This document shows, in pieces, positions 32,663 to 43,345 of a stretch of 56,989 bases of DNA. The DNA comes from Lactarius indigo (lineage: Eukaryota; Basidiomycota; Agaricomycetes; Russulales; Russulaceae), in the NCBI GenBank assembly GCA_025766275.1, contig JAFKAC010000222.1, positions 1 through 56,989 on the forward strand. Direction: 5' to 3'. Position 1 is the first letter of the stretch. Each line of letters starts with the position of its first letter. The translations under genes were made by a program, and so were the position numbers. The notes below the pieces were generated by a model, which saw only the letters and a program-made list of their open reading frames with translations, made no database searches and was not told the DNA's origin.

Positions 32663-35180
32663 ATGAGGACAGTCCATCCTCACCCTCTCGACACTATTCA
32701 CCCTTCTCAGATGTCTACCTCTCCAACCGCAGAGGTTCAAACTCATCATCGTTCCCAACAACAATTGCGTGATTTGTCCCGCGAGCCTTCTCCTACCTCA
32801 AATATCGCACAACTCGTCGTAAAGGCAATTTCAGGTCCACAAACCGCGTCGTCTTCCCCTCAGAACGCGTCCCAGGCTTCGAACCCCCCTCATTCTTCCC
32901 CCGGCACCCCTCAACCCACTACTAACGCCTCCATTTCCCCTATAAACTCTTCCCAACCTCCCGCACTTCCACCCGTTGATCCAAACGTCTCCTTCCAGTG
33001 TATCTTAACTGCCTCTAAAGATACTCCCCCAACTCACGGCCAACACGCGCCTTGGACTGTCCCCCCTCCAATGCCCCCTCCTCAGCAACTTCCTTCCCCT
33101 TCTGCGTCTCGAACAGTAAGCCGCCGACTGTACTTGCGCTCATCGCGACGTTCCGCTGATGATCACGTGATTCTACTCGTCAACAGGCCAATGGCAAACG
33201 CAAGCTCGACGATGGGGACGCCGACGATCCTCACCGCAAGATTCGTCGTGTCGTACGCGACCATATATCTCAAGATCCTTCGCGTGCCACGCCTATGACT
33301 ACTGTAGTGTGTATGCACGCCGCGGTCGCCCAAAAATCCTATGGCAGCGAGAAACGTTTTCTTTGTCCACCTCCTGTCGTACATATCGAAGGCCCTGTCT
33401 GGCATATGCGCCAACAGCAGATGTCTATGAGTGTGGTATCCGAGACAGGTGAACGCAGTTACGAGCAGAAAGCTCAACTGGATAACGAGATGTCCGCAAG
33501 CTTCAAGTTCCTACACGTTAATGGCACAGCCAAAGCCAAGAGTTTCTTACTCACTCTGGATATTGCGGAACCCCCACCTCATGTACCATCTTCTGATGGT
33601 GCTGACCCTCCTAATGGTCGTATCTGGGCGTCGTTTGACTCAGCGCCGGTCACTATCATATCAAAACCATCTAAAAAGACCGCAAAGACGCGCAACATCT
33701 CTTCGTGTATCCTCGCTGGTGGCCCTGTGTCTCTTTTCAATCGCATCAATTCCCAGACTGTACGGACAAAGTACATGACTATAGATCACACACAACTTTG
33801 TGCGAGCAACGTTTCCTGGTCGGCATTCAACGTTAATGTCGTCCGTCGATCGCAAGAAACACAATCCCTAGGTGAGTGCGACCTACTCCACTTCCTTTTG
33901 CGACGCCTTTCGTTCTATCCGTGTCTATGGGCATGGCATTGGGTTTTGATCATTTGACTTCGTAGTGCCTCAACCAGTTACTTACGGGTCCGAAATTATT
34001 CTCATGGACACACATTCCGGCATTTCTACTGCGCCATTGATCATCCGCAAGGTTGACAAAGGTAAAATCGCCTCAGATGATGGCGGTCCCGTTAGCCAGA
34101 TGCAGAAGATCGCGTTGCAGAGGATTAACCAGGACGGAACACGGCACTATCTTTCTGCAGCAGGCCCTATGCCAGGCACTGCGGGCACAATGTCACCTGC
34201 TCCTGGTCAAGCAGGTTCACATCCTCTGATCTTCCAATCGCCACGGGTTCGAGAAGATGTGAAAGACGGCGTTCGTACCGTTACAGACGAAGTTGATGAC
34301 TATCTCTGTTGGACTATTGTCGGGATCTGTAAGCTGCTCGTTTCATTCCCACTGTCGCTCTGAGGCTAATTTCACCTATAGCCAAATTTCAGTACACTTT
34401 TTTTGACGCGCTTGGACCAAGCAATACCATCCCCGAGCTACCCGTCACCCCTTTCCCTACTCTGTTCACTGCCCCTGTCTATCGCCCTGCTAACAATGCT
34501 CTCGAGCTGACTGTCTCAAATTTCTTTTATGAGAATCCAAAATCGCGGACACAAACACCCCTCGATGTGTACCTCGGTAGTATTGGCCCACTTCGCACGC
34601 GTATTTATCAGACCCCTCTCCCTGGCCCTCTCACGAATGTTTCACCGTTTGTCCAGCCATTAACACCACCTGTTGAAACCAGTGCATCAGGAGTAGTCGA
34701 TGCCTCACCGCCTACTAATGGGACTTCGACTTCATCTCCCCAAATCCCCCCACGATACATATCCGCGGGCCCTTTACACACCATCGTTGTTGTCGAGATG
34801 CCTCCATTGGCGGACGTAATCAACGCGCTAAAGGAGGACACGCTCACACCACTGAGGGCGAAGACAGAACGGAGGGTGGAGGCAATACGTCCGAGTCGCG
34901 TGAGGCCGAAAGGGAATCGGGAATAACACCTGCAATCGTGCCACAGCAGCTGGCGGGGCGTAGTCTCCCACTTCTCTTCATACGGTCACTAGATGGGGTA
35001 GGTTACCACTCGGGGCGCACGATCGCATGCGAGAACGTGTTTGAAAACATGAGCCTGAACGTGATGAGCGGAGGACCAGGTGGCTCTCCTGGGGGGATTG
35101 ACCAAGGCTGGTTGGCTGCTGCGCAGGCCGCTGCTGCCGTAGATGGTGGGCTGCACGGCTGGACTTTACGTGTCATGTAG
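32663..35180 (+). CDS. CSL-family (CBF1/Su(H)/LAG-1) transcription factor
   Basis: Start at 32663, or at the in-frame ATG 32711 (MSTSPTAEV). The N-terminus is Ser/Pro-rich and disordered. Intron 1 (33116-33186) joins SASRT to ANGKRKLDD. The Rel-homology/LAG1 DNA-binding signature is clear: MHAAVAQKSYGSEKRFLCPP, HIEGPVWHM and FKFLHVNGTAKAKSFLL. The beta-trefoil follows with KTRNISSCILAGGPVSLFNR, RTKYMTIDHTQLCASNVSW and GSEIILMDTHSGISTAPLII, then MQKIALQRINQDGTRHYLSA. The C-terminal region has FDALGPSNTIPELP, and a 41-nt intron (34816-34856) leads to LPLLFIRSLDGVGYHSGRT and the end GGLHGWTLRVM. CSL proteins bind GTGRGAA-like sites; fungi lack Notch, and fission yeast Cbf11/Cbf12 control lipid metabolism and adhesion. 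Subclass not decided. Confidence 0.93.
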
Positions 35181-35578
35181 GCATCGGGTGATCATCTGGT
35201 TTTTAGTCTTGTCTATCGATGATTGGTGATTACTGCGGCTTATGCTCAGCCCTGATTTCGGACACTTTCTGTACTTGTTGCTTGTGCAATCTGTAGCGGC
35301 GGGTGTAACGTAGTATGTGGAGAATCGAAATCGTATTCGAGTGAAAGACCCGGTCCCGAGGAGTCGCGACGCGACCTGGGCACTCACGCACCCGAGCCTA
35401 TTCGCGGGTATCAGCCACTAGCACTGCAATTTTGGAACCCCAACGTTCTTTGCCCCCCTTCCTTGTCCGCGACTATAAAATCCACGTCTTTTGTCCCCAG
35501 TGAACAACTACCCCTTTCACCTCCCTTTCATCCCCCCCTCTACCTCCGCACCCCCAAATCGTGGTTATCTGTCCAATC
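35181..35578. other. Promoter region of pyruvate kinase
   Basis: 398 bp between the CSL stop and the pyruvate kinase ATG. It holds a TATA box at 35474-35480 and a long pyrimidine-rich leader (CCCTTTCACCTCCCTTTCAT and similar, about 35508-35545), as often seen in strongly expressed fungal glycolytic genes. Confidence 0.6.
35474..35480 (+). promoter_or_regulatory. TATA box of pyruvate kinase gene
   Basis: TATAAAA 105 bp upstream of the ATG at 35579, followed by a CT-rich tract. Confidence 0.6.
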
Positions 35579-37887
35579 ATGACATCCTTCTTCCCTACGG
35601 ACGCCATTCGTTCACGCCTCGAGTGGAATGCCACTCTTAACCCTGCAGCTGCCCCCCAGACCACGGAGGAAACCAAGCATCAACGCAAGGTGAGAATCGC
35701 CCTACACTTCGGTTGTGCATCATCTTATCTTGTTGCCAGACATCGATCATCGCGACCATCGGTGAGCCTCGGAACATACGATGCATGTCTGGTGTGGTTT
35801 CTCATTTATACTTGTACAGGTCCGAAGGTGAACACAGTAGAGAAGCTAGCCGAACTACAACGCGCCGGCGTTAATATTGGTGAGCATCGGCTAGGGTAAC
35901 TGATCCACTGATCTGTTCAATGTACATCAGTGCGCATGAATTTTTCGCATGGTGAATACGAATACCATCAGAGCGTGATCGACAACACCCGCAAGATGGT
36001 CGCATGTACGCTTATATGCAGTTCCAAATAGGTCGAGGTGTAAATCTATTTATTTTTTTTAGCTGATCCTTCAGGGCGTCCAGTCGCGATCGCTCTCGAC
36101 ACAGTGGGTTTTTAGTTTTCTTCTTTCAATATAAACACGGCCTGACCCAGTTCCTAGAAAGGGCCCGAGATCCGTACTGGCCTTATGCGGAATGGCCAAG
36201 ATGTAGGGTCATGTAACCTTGGACGTACACTGCGATGGCTAACTGGGCTACATAGATCCCCATCTCAGCTGGTCATGAGTTCTTTGTCACGACCGACGCA
36301 AAATACAAGGATATTTGTGATGATAAGTATCTATATGTCGACTACGTAAGTGGAAAACCGCTCAGTTTCATTGGAGTTGAGTGACACTTCTCCCCGAAAA
36401 GGCAAACATCACGAAAGTCACTGCTCCTGGGAAACTCATTTATGTTGACGACGGTGAGCGAGAGGCGGCGACACTTTATTATAGGGGCTAATTACTGTCT
36501 TATACAGGCATATTATCTCTTCTCGTCCTCTCCATTGATCACACCTCTGTGCGCGTCCGTGCGATCAATAACGGTACACTCTCCTCCCGAAAAGGGGTCA
36601 ACCTCCCGAAGACACCTGTCGATCTGCCTGCGTTATCTGAAAAGGACAAACGCGACCTGCAGTTTGGCGTGAAAAACGGCGTTGACATGATCTTCGCGTC
36701 TTTCATTCGTCGTGCGCAGGATGTTCGTGACATACGCGAGGTCCTAGGTCCTGACGGAGCCAGCATCAAAATCATAGTCAAAATAGAAAATGAACAAGGG
36801 GTCGCTAACTTTGACGAAATTCTGAAAGAAACAGACGGCGTGATGGTCGCCCGTGGTGATCTAGGCATAGAAATTCCCGCGAGCCAAGTGTTCCTTGCCC
36901 AAAAGATGATGATAGCCAAGTGCAACATGGCCGGTAAGCCGGTAATCGTAGCAACTCAAATGCTGGAGGTGCGTTGTCTCATTGCTGAACAAAGACACGT
37001 TTTGATGGCCCTTCCTGCAGTCCATGACAGTACGTGATGACGGGTCCTGAAGTTGACCGTGCTCATGCGGCTTGCCCATAGTATAATCCTCGGCCTACGC
37101 GTGCCGAAGTAAGCGATGTCGCCAACGCTGTGCTCGATGGCGCCGATTGTGTCATGCTATCTGGGGAGACAGCGAAGGGTTCATACCCTATCCAGTCCGG
37201 TAGGTGTTCTTCGACGATTGGTAATTCCTATGCTAAGTGTCTTCAGTACTTTTGATGGCGGAAACCTGCATGCTTGCCGAAGCTGCGATTTGCTACCCGC
37301 CCCTATACGACGAGCTGCGCAACGTCACGGCTAGGCCAACGGAGACCGTCGAGACAGTAGCTTTTGCCGCCGTAGCTGCTGCGTCCGAGCAAGGCGCAAG
37401 TGCGATCCTAGTATTATCCACAAGTGGTAACACAGCTCGTCTTGTCTCAAAGTATCGTCCCAGCATGCCGATTATCACCGGTAGACATTCTGTTTGTTCA
37501 CTGGTTGTTTTGTGGTTGACTGGCCTTGCAGTGACACGTAACGAGCAGACAGCCCGTCAGATACACCTTCACCGGGGAGTGTATCCTTTCTGGTACTCCG
37601 AGCCCAGAGGGATCACGAGCCAGCAGTGGCAAACTGATGTACGTGGAGCTGGCCGTATGGGGTTGTGATGAGATAAGAACAGGGCTGATAATTTGTTCCA
37701 GGTGGACAATCGCATCCGATTTGGACTGCGCAGTGCGCTCGCCTTGAACCTGATCAGACCAGGCTCCACAATTATTGCTGTGCAAGGTTGGAAGGGTGGA
37801 CTTGGACATACGAACACGCTTCGGATTTTATCCGTCCCGACTGACGCTGCTGACCTCGAAGCACAATCACTGAGCGGGGCAACATAA
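35579..37887 (+). CDS. PYK1: Pyruvate kinase
   Basis: Start [20 protein letters not shown]. About eleven exons, the first few very short (one encodes only TSIIATIG). The motifs are those of pyruvate kinase: [88 protein letters not shown] (with the proton-shuttle Lys), [52 protein letters not shown] and, in the C-domain, [19 protein letters not shown]. It converts phosphoenolpyruvate and ADP to pyruvate and ATP in the cytosol, the last step of glycolysis. Full length, no breaks. Confidence 0.97.
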
Positions 37888-38060
37888 AGAATTAGAGTGA
37901 GGAGCGAGGAGTACATGTAGTAATATGACTTGGTAGCTTGACTCTTCGTGATGTGGTTGTACGTAATTTCTCACGGTGTTCGCGGTTGTGACGCGTGAAA
38001 AAAGAGCGCATATAGACACGACTGCTAATCACCTCCTCGTCCCTCGTAACCGAGACGTGC

Positions 38061-40533
38061 ATGTACTCCTCCAATTCACGTCAAAATGGGTTTCGTGACC
38101 TACCAAGGTCGCCCAACGGTCTCCCCATTTTCTCCTCTTCGATTCACGAGAAGAAGCTCAGACATGCGAAAGCCACGTCCTGGACCGTCTCCATTTTCCT
38201 TCCCATTCCTGGCCTCCGAGGTCGACATCTCCGTCTCGTCGTCCCCAACCTGTCTCTTCTACACCAATTCGCTTTCTCCCATTTCTCCCGTCGACGAGGC
38301 ACACTCGTCCTGCTACTCGCTTGCGTGTCAATAGTATTCACCGTGTACGCTGTTGCTCGGCGGTTCGGAACAGAGGAGAAGCAGTGGCCGGCTCCCTTAT
38401 TCACCGGAGAGCCTCCAACACTCGTTTTCGGGCGCGAAGACCTGCAGAAAATATGGCAGTGGGAGATTCAAAGCGGTCATTACCCCAGTAGTCGAGACAG
38501 TACGTTTTTTTTTTTTTGGCTTTGGCGTTCGCATTTTAGCGCTGGTGCTCATTTCCCCTCCAGTCCCAAAAGCGATAGGCTTGACAGTACCCCCACTCAA
38601 TCCCGCTTTACCTCCGCGAAAGGTTGCCAAAATTCCTTCACGATTCAGGCCTCCTGGTGCTGCTGTCAGTGAGACTGTAGGCCATGGTCCCAAACGCGTC
38701 TATTTAGATATTCAAGCTCGCCCACCTAATGTTGCATATCCTCCACGACCGATACCAGGCAGCGTTGCTGACCTAGATATTATCATGAACTTTTGCGATT
38801 ATTCCACCGCCAAGGTAGTCCCTACTTCTTACTACTCTGTGCTTCGTCACCATTTCTGAATCGCGTTTCCTACTATAGTTTGTCCGTGACTGTCTAGAAG
38901 TCCTACGGATAGGTGGTGGCCTTGATAATGGCGCGCGGTTACGGCGGGGTAACGTGGATGATTGGCGGTATATCTACTTAGAAGACCAGCTAGTTGAGAA
39001 GCCTGTGATACCTGTCACAACTCAGGCCGCCTTCGACCCAATCATCCGACCTTCAGCCTCCATCGACCCTAATGCTGGTCTTCTTAAGAAGCCGCGAACT
39101 GAATGGGAGCTCCCTCTCCAGCTTCCTCCCCCCCTGGAACACCGCCCGTACCACATTACCTTCTACATGTGATCCCGATAACCCTCGTCTATTCCACATG
39201 TTCTGGACCGGGCCGTTCACTGACAAGCCCTATCTCGCTCTCTCTTCCTTCCTATTCACACAGAATCTCAGATTGCACCTCCACGAAGACGAGTCCGACA
39301 CCGTTGTGTGTCGCCCGCAGTTCTGGTTGTGGATAAATCCGGGTCCCGCTGCCGCCGTCCCGAATCCCAATGCCCTGCATGACATGTTCGAACAGCTCAA
39401 GTCCAACCCTTGGGCATCGCCTTTCCTCCATCCACGCTTTAAAGATGTGATCAAATTCAAAATGTGGAACACAACAGAGCAATTGGATGGCGTCCCAGAG
39501 ATCAAGGATGAATGGAGAGGGCTCAAGGATACGCTGTTCAATTCCGGTGGACACATCATCTCCGTTCATCATGACGATGACTCGGGTTCCGATTCAATGA
39601 CCACATCGGGGGATTCCAGCACCTCTACTGTAAAGGGTAACGAAGACGAGATGCTCAAACGTTTGGGCTCAAAATCTGCGGATTCATACGACCGGTTGTC
39701 AGTCATCCTCTCTGACATGGCTCGCTTCGTTCTATGTCATCGTTTCGGCGGTGTGTACCTCGATGCGGATACCATCTTCTTACGTGACTGGGAGGAGCTA
39801 TGGGGGTGGAAAGGTGCTTTTGCCTACAGATGGTCTCGACTGGAAAAGTATAATACCGCGGTCTTACGCATGAACAAGGGTTCAGCACTTGGGTCGTTCC
39901 TATTTAGGACCGCATTGAAAAATGGTCTGGATTTCCATCCGATGACGGTCTCGAAATACACCAAGGACGCCTACCTTGAAGGCCTTCTCCTTCGGTTACC
40001 CGACGCGCTCTTTGATTCTGCTTGGCTGAACACAGAATACTTCCAGCGTGACCGTCCTCCCCAGCCGTACTTTACCGAGTGAGCAGTCTCGTGTTCGCAT
40101 TCTCTGCGTAATAGCCCTTATCATTATGGTTAGGTTTGCAGATTTCTTCGATACTCCCCCGCAGAATAGCGCCGCTCCGCAGGCACTTGGATTCGAGGGA
40201 TTCTTCCGTGGCGCGTACTCGTATCACTTCCACAACTTTTGGTAAGCTACCTACTTCATATCCCTCCCACTTCCACTTACGGTTTATAGGTGGAAACCAT
40301 TTGACCCCACACGAAATTTCCCGGACCTTGGCCCGCAGTTTGCTGAGGGCGAACGAATTGCACGTCTCAACAACGAATCTTCGTTGAATGCCACTCATAC
40401 TGCCCAAGAAACAGCAGAGAAAGTAACCGAAGACAAGCGTGACTTGGACTGGGCGACTGTGCTCAAGCGTACATTTGAGGCATACATTCGCGGGGAGCGG
40501 CCCAACATGTACGGTGAATGGCTTCAGTGGTGA
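38061..40533 (+). CDS. Type II membrane glycosyltransferase with DXD motif
   Basis: Start MYSSNSRQNGFRDLPRSPNG. A basic cytosolic tail precedes one membrane anchor (GTLVLLLACVSIVFTVYAVA), so it is a Golgi-type II protein. Introns lie near 38500-38564 and 38816-38879, and twice near the 3' end. The lumenal part carries FVRDCLEVLRIGGGL, RLFHMFWTGPFTDKPYLALS and the catalytic core MARFVLCHRFGGVYLDADTI with the DXD metal/nucleotide-sugar site, then KGAFAYRWSRLEKYNTAVLR. The fold matches the Gly_transf_sug (DXD) family (alpha-mannosyl- or galactosyltransferase-like). The frame of the stem region (through PLEHRPYH) ends in TGA at 39171-39173, while the catalytic region continues one frame over; no GT-AG intron bridges this, so a one-base slip between about 39128 and 39171 is likely. 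Acceptor substrate is unknown. Confidence 0.82.
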
Positions 40534-41371
40534 GGAGGCTCCGCGACTCGACAGGTAGTATCGCGTGGCCGCCTTGCGAATACGGATCACGGGTGTGGAC
40601 CTCCATTCTACTGGCTGCCATTCTCCTCTCGTATACCCGTTCAACTATAGTGTAAAGTACACGTGCTCGCATCTGACCGGTTTTCGACGTACATCTAGAC
40701 TACACAACCTTTACACCACATAATTTCGTGTTTATCACTCCATCTATAGTTCGCATCGTCCAATGCGGTGCACGGGTGCTGCGGGCGGGGACCATTGGCA
40801 ACAATAAACTCATAAAAATGAGGTTCTCATCACTATAGTCCTCTTGGTATAGACAGAAAGTAACGCAAGGTTTAACCCCCGACTAACTTCCATGCTGTGA
40901 ATGCATGCTACTGTGCTACTCCATAACGATATCTGGAAGCAATTCGATTGATACCGTGGTGGGCACTGGCAGTAACGATGGGATGGCAGTTACGTATAAA
41001 ATTCAAATGGGCCTGGACAAGCGGGGGTAGAAGACAAATATTTCTAAAGGGCCAATTTAAATAAAGCCAGGCTCGAGGGAGTTTTCTAGGCCGAAGTTCC
41101 GGCGCTGATGGCGCTGGTCAGTCAGCTATGGACGCGACGGATGATATCATTATATTGCACAAAACTCAGTTCTCGGTTGTTTGTCTCAACCTCGTTCGAA
41201 TTAGAAAGAAGGTGCTGTGGTAGGGACATGAAGCGCTCAATCGAATGATCATACCGAGCAAGTTATGGAGTACAAAGATGTCATGCAATCAAGCAGGGCA
41301 GTAGAACAGTCCATCTAACATTCGAATCTATCATACCAGACTGATTGATACCGTCCGTGGAGAGGATTAGT
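40534..41371. other. Convergent intergenic region
   Basis: 838 bp between the glycosyltransferase stop and the epimerase stop. No coding frame, tRNA-like fold or repeat could be recognised. It must contain both 3' UTRs. Confidence 0.5.
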
Positions 41372-42440
41372 TTAACGTTTCGCAGGAACGCTTGCCTGAG
41401 CCGCATCAACGGCAGATCTGAGAGTCGCGATGACTTGCTCGGGTTCGTTCGCACCAAAGATAGCGGTACCGGCGACAATAACATTACTTCCTGAGTAGGT
41501 TTGTCCGGTAGACTGTTTGCTAAGCGACTGTTGAGCTACAGTTAAAAATGAGACTTGCCTGCTTGGGCACACGCATCGATGGTTTTGGGACCCACGCCCC
41601 CATCCACTTCGATGTCTTTGTCAGGAAATCGTGCACGGAGCTCCGCGACCTTGGGTACGCAACGCTCGATAAACTTCTGTCCGCCACGGCCTGGGAATGT
41701 TCCTGACCAAATTCCAATGACAGGTGAGAGAATTTACCAGGATACACTGTCATGACAATAAGCATGTCAGTGAGCTCTCCGACCTCGTCCGATATTGCGG
41801 TTGAAGGCGTGTCTGGGGAAATGGCTACGCCTGCTTTCATATTTCTCGCGTGGATTGAATGTATAAGGGAGACAGGATCCGCTGAAATGAAAACAGTAAA
41901 CATATGGGACCCAAAACCGACATAGGGGGACCGACATGTAGCCTCGATGTGGAAGGAGTAAAGGGATCCCCCAGCATCTGCAATTTCATCCACCCACTGA
42001 TAGAGGACATTCGTGGGTTTAAAGAAAAAAATATGTATTGCACACCTTCTCTGGTTGGGAAACCATCATATGGCAATCCATAAAAATGCCAGGTACACCC
42101 TTAGACACACACGCAAGGACGGGAGCACCTAGAAAAAAGGGGTCAATGGAGGCTAGATGAATCGGATCGCGTGATATTACCAACGGTGATATTGGGGACA
42201 AAGTGACTGGGAGGTGATAATCAGACTATCCAAGAGGCAGTTTCACGAAGCATTTACCCATCCATGACATCTTCATGAACGAAAGCACTTAGCAAGAGCT
42301 ATCTACCAGGTATATTCACCGCCAATTAACGCACCCATGTGTAGCCACTGAGCCCCGCCTTTTATCATACGCTTACACTCGGCAGCGAGCTGGCCAAAGT
42401 CAGAGGCGAGGACGGAAGGCGCGATAATAGTAGAAGGCAT
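41372..42440 (-). CDS. RPE1: Ribulose-phosphate 3-epimerase
   Basis: Minus strand, about seven short exons. Start [20 protein letters not shown] at 42440. A small exon contains DVMDG, spliced to HFVPNITV, giving the MDGHFVPN metal-site motif. Then come [20 protein letters not shown] (catalytic Asp/His region), [81 protein letters not shown] and [12 protein letters not shown]. It interconverts ribulose-5-phosphate and xylulose-5-phosphate in the cytosolic pentose phosphate pathway. A TCACGTGA palindrome lies 65 bp upstream of the start codon. Complete and typical in length. Confidence 0.95.
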
Positions 42441-42504
42441 GATGGAGAATAAAGAATTGAATTGAATCAATTGACAGGGCCGGGGAAACTCGATCAGTGA
42501 TTTA

Positions 42505-42512
42505 TCACGTGA
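42505..42512. promoter_or_regulatory. TCACGTGA palindrome upstream of RPE1
   Basis: E-box-type palindrome 65 bp upstream of the RPE1 ATG. The same octamer recurs at 43261-43268 and 49813-49820 upstream of other genes. bHLH factors such as Cbf1 bind this sequence in fungi; binding here is inference. Confidence 0.5.
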
Positions 42513-42579
42513 CTCAGTAGCGGTCCAATGAACACATTTCGTTTGTTAATTAGGTAGACAAGTGTTCATCTAACAAGTT

Positions 42580-43174
42580 CTAATCACTCATATCCTTGTT
42601 AACCTGAGGAGGCTTAGGCATCAGTACAACTAGCCTTTGATAAGAAGTGTAGAGCGTACATGGGGGTTGAAGAAAAGACTGTTGGGTCCCCACGGGTAGG
42701 GCTTAACACGCCTGTTGAGGTAGTCGTACCCAGGTGCCTCGGGCAAATGACCGCCATTCTCCTTCTTGAGATGTTCTTGATGTTCAGCGTGTTCCGCCTC
42801 AACGTTGCGTACCCATGCGACGACAGCGAAGGCTGAAAATCAAAGTCAGGTCAAATACGTAACGACAACCGCACCACAACGTACTGCCAGGGACACAGAC
42901 AAAAAGACTGTCAACTAGCAATTAGCTTGAAGATTGAAACACTCGAACATCACGAACCTGATCCTGCGCCAGAGGGCAGTGGTACCTGTGGCCAGCTAGA
43001 GTCAATCGGACTTTCGACACGAGTGGGGACATGTTCGCTACCTGCGGCGTGGTGCTTAATAGCTTCACGCTTGGCAACCCACTCAGAAGAGGGTGCATCA
43101 ACTACAATAGAGTAAAGTCGATTCTTCGGGACTGTGCGCGCGACCGTGCGCGAGCTGCGAGCGACGAAAGACAT
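42580..43174 (-). CDS. COX13: Cytochrome c oxidase subunit VIa
   Basis: Three or four exons on the minus strand. The start MSFVARSSRTVARTVPKNRL is a clear mitochondrial presequence. The mature part runs AIKHHAAGSE, a membrane helix from short exons around 42840-42950, AWVRNVEAEHAEHQEHLKKE, EAPGYDYLNRRVKPYPWGPN and SLFFNPH, then across an intron to VNKDMSD. PYLNRR(V)KPFPWG and SLFFNPHVN are the hallmarks of Cox6a. The subunit sits in the inner mitochondrial membrane and modulates complex IV. It is transcribed divergently from RPN2 over a 171-bp region. The exact borders of the middle exons are not resolved. Confidence 0.92.
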
Positions 43175-43345
43175 ATTGGAAAGACAACGGGGAAAGCTTG
43201 TGACTGAGTGTCACGCAGAGATTTTGGGGACATGTGGATTACATAACAACTGATATACTTTCACGTGACTTATGGAGAAGGTGACGCGTCTCGACGCGCG
43301 AACTGTCTCTTCTTCCGCTCACATTCAAGCTTCAACTACTCATAA
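43175..43345. promoter_or_regulatory. Divergent promoter between COX13 and RPN2
   Basis: The 171-bp region separates two opposed start codons. It contains TCACGTGA at 43261-43268, midway between the genes, and a CG-rich GTGACGCGTCTCGACGCGCG element just downstream. No TATA box. Confidence 0.6.

Noticed and set aside
34811..34860. Apparent frameshift near the CSL C-terminus
   Set aside because: A 41-nt GT-AG intron (34816-34856) joins both parts in phase; the conserved tail GYHSGRT...GWTLRVM is retained.
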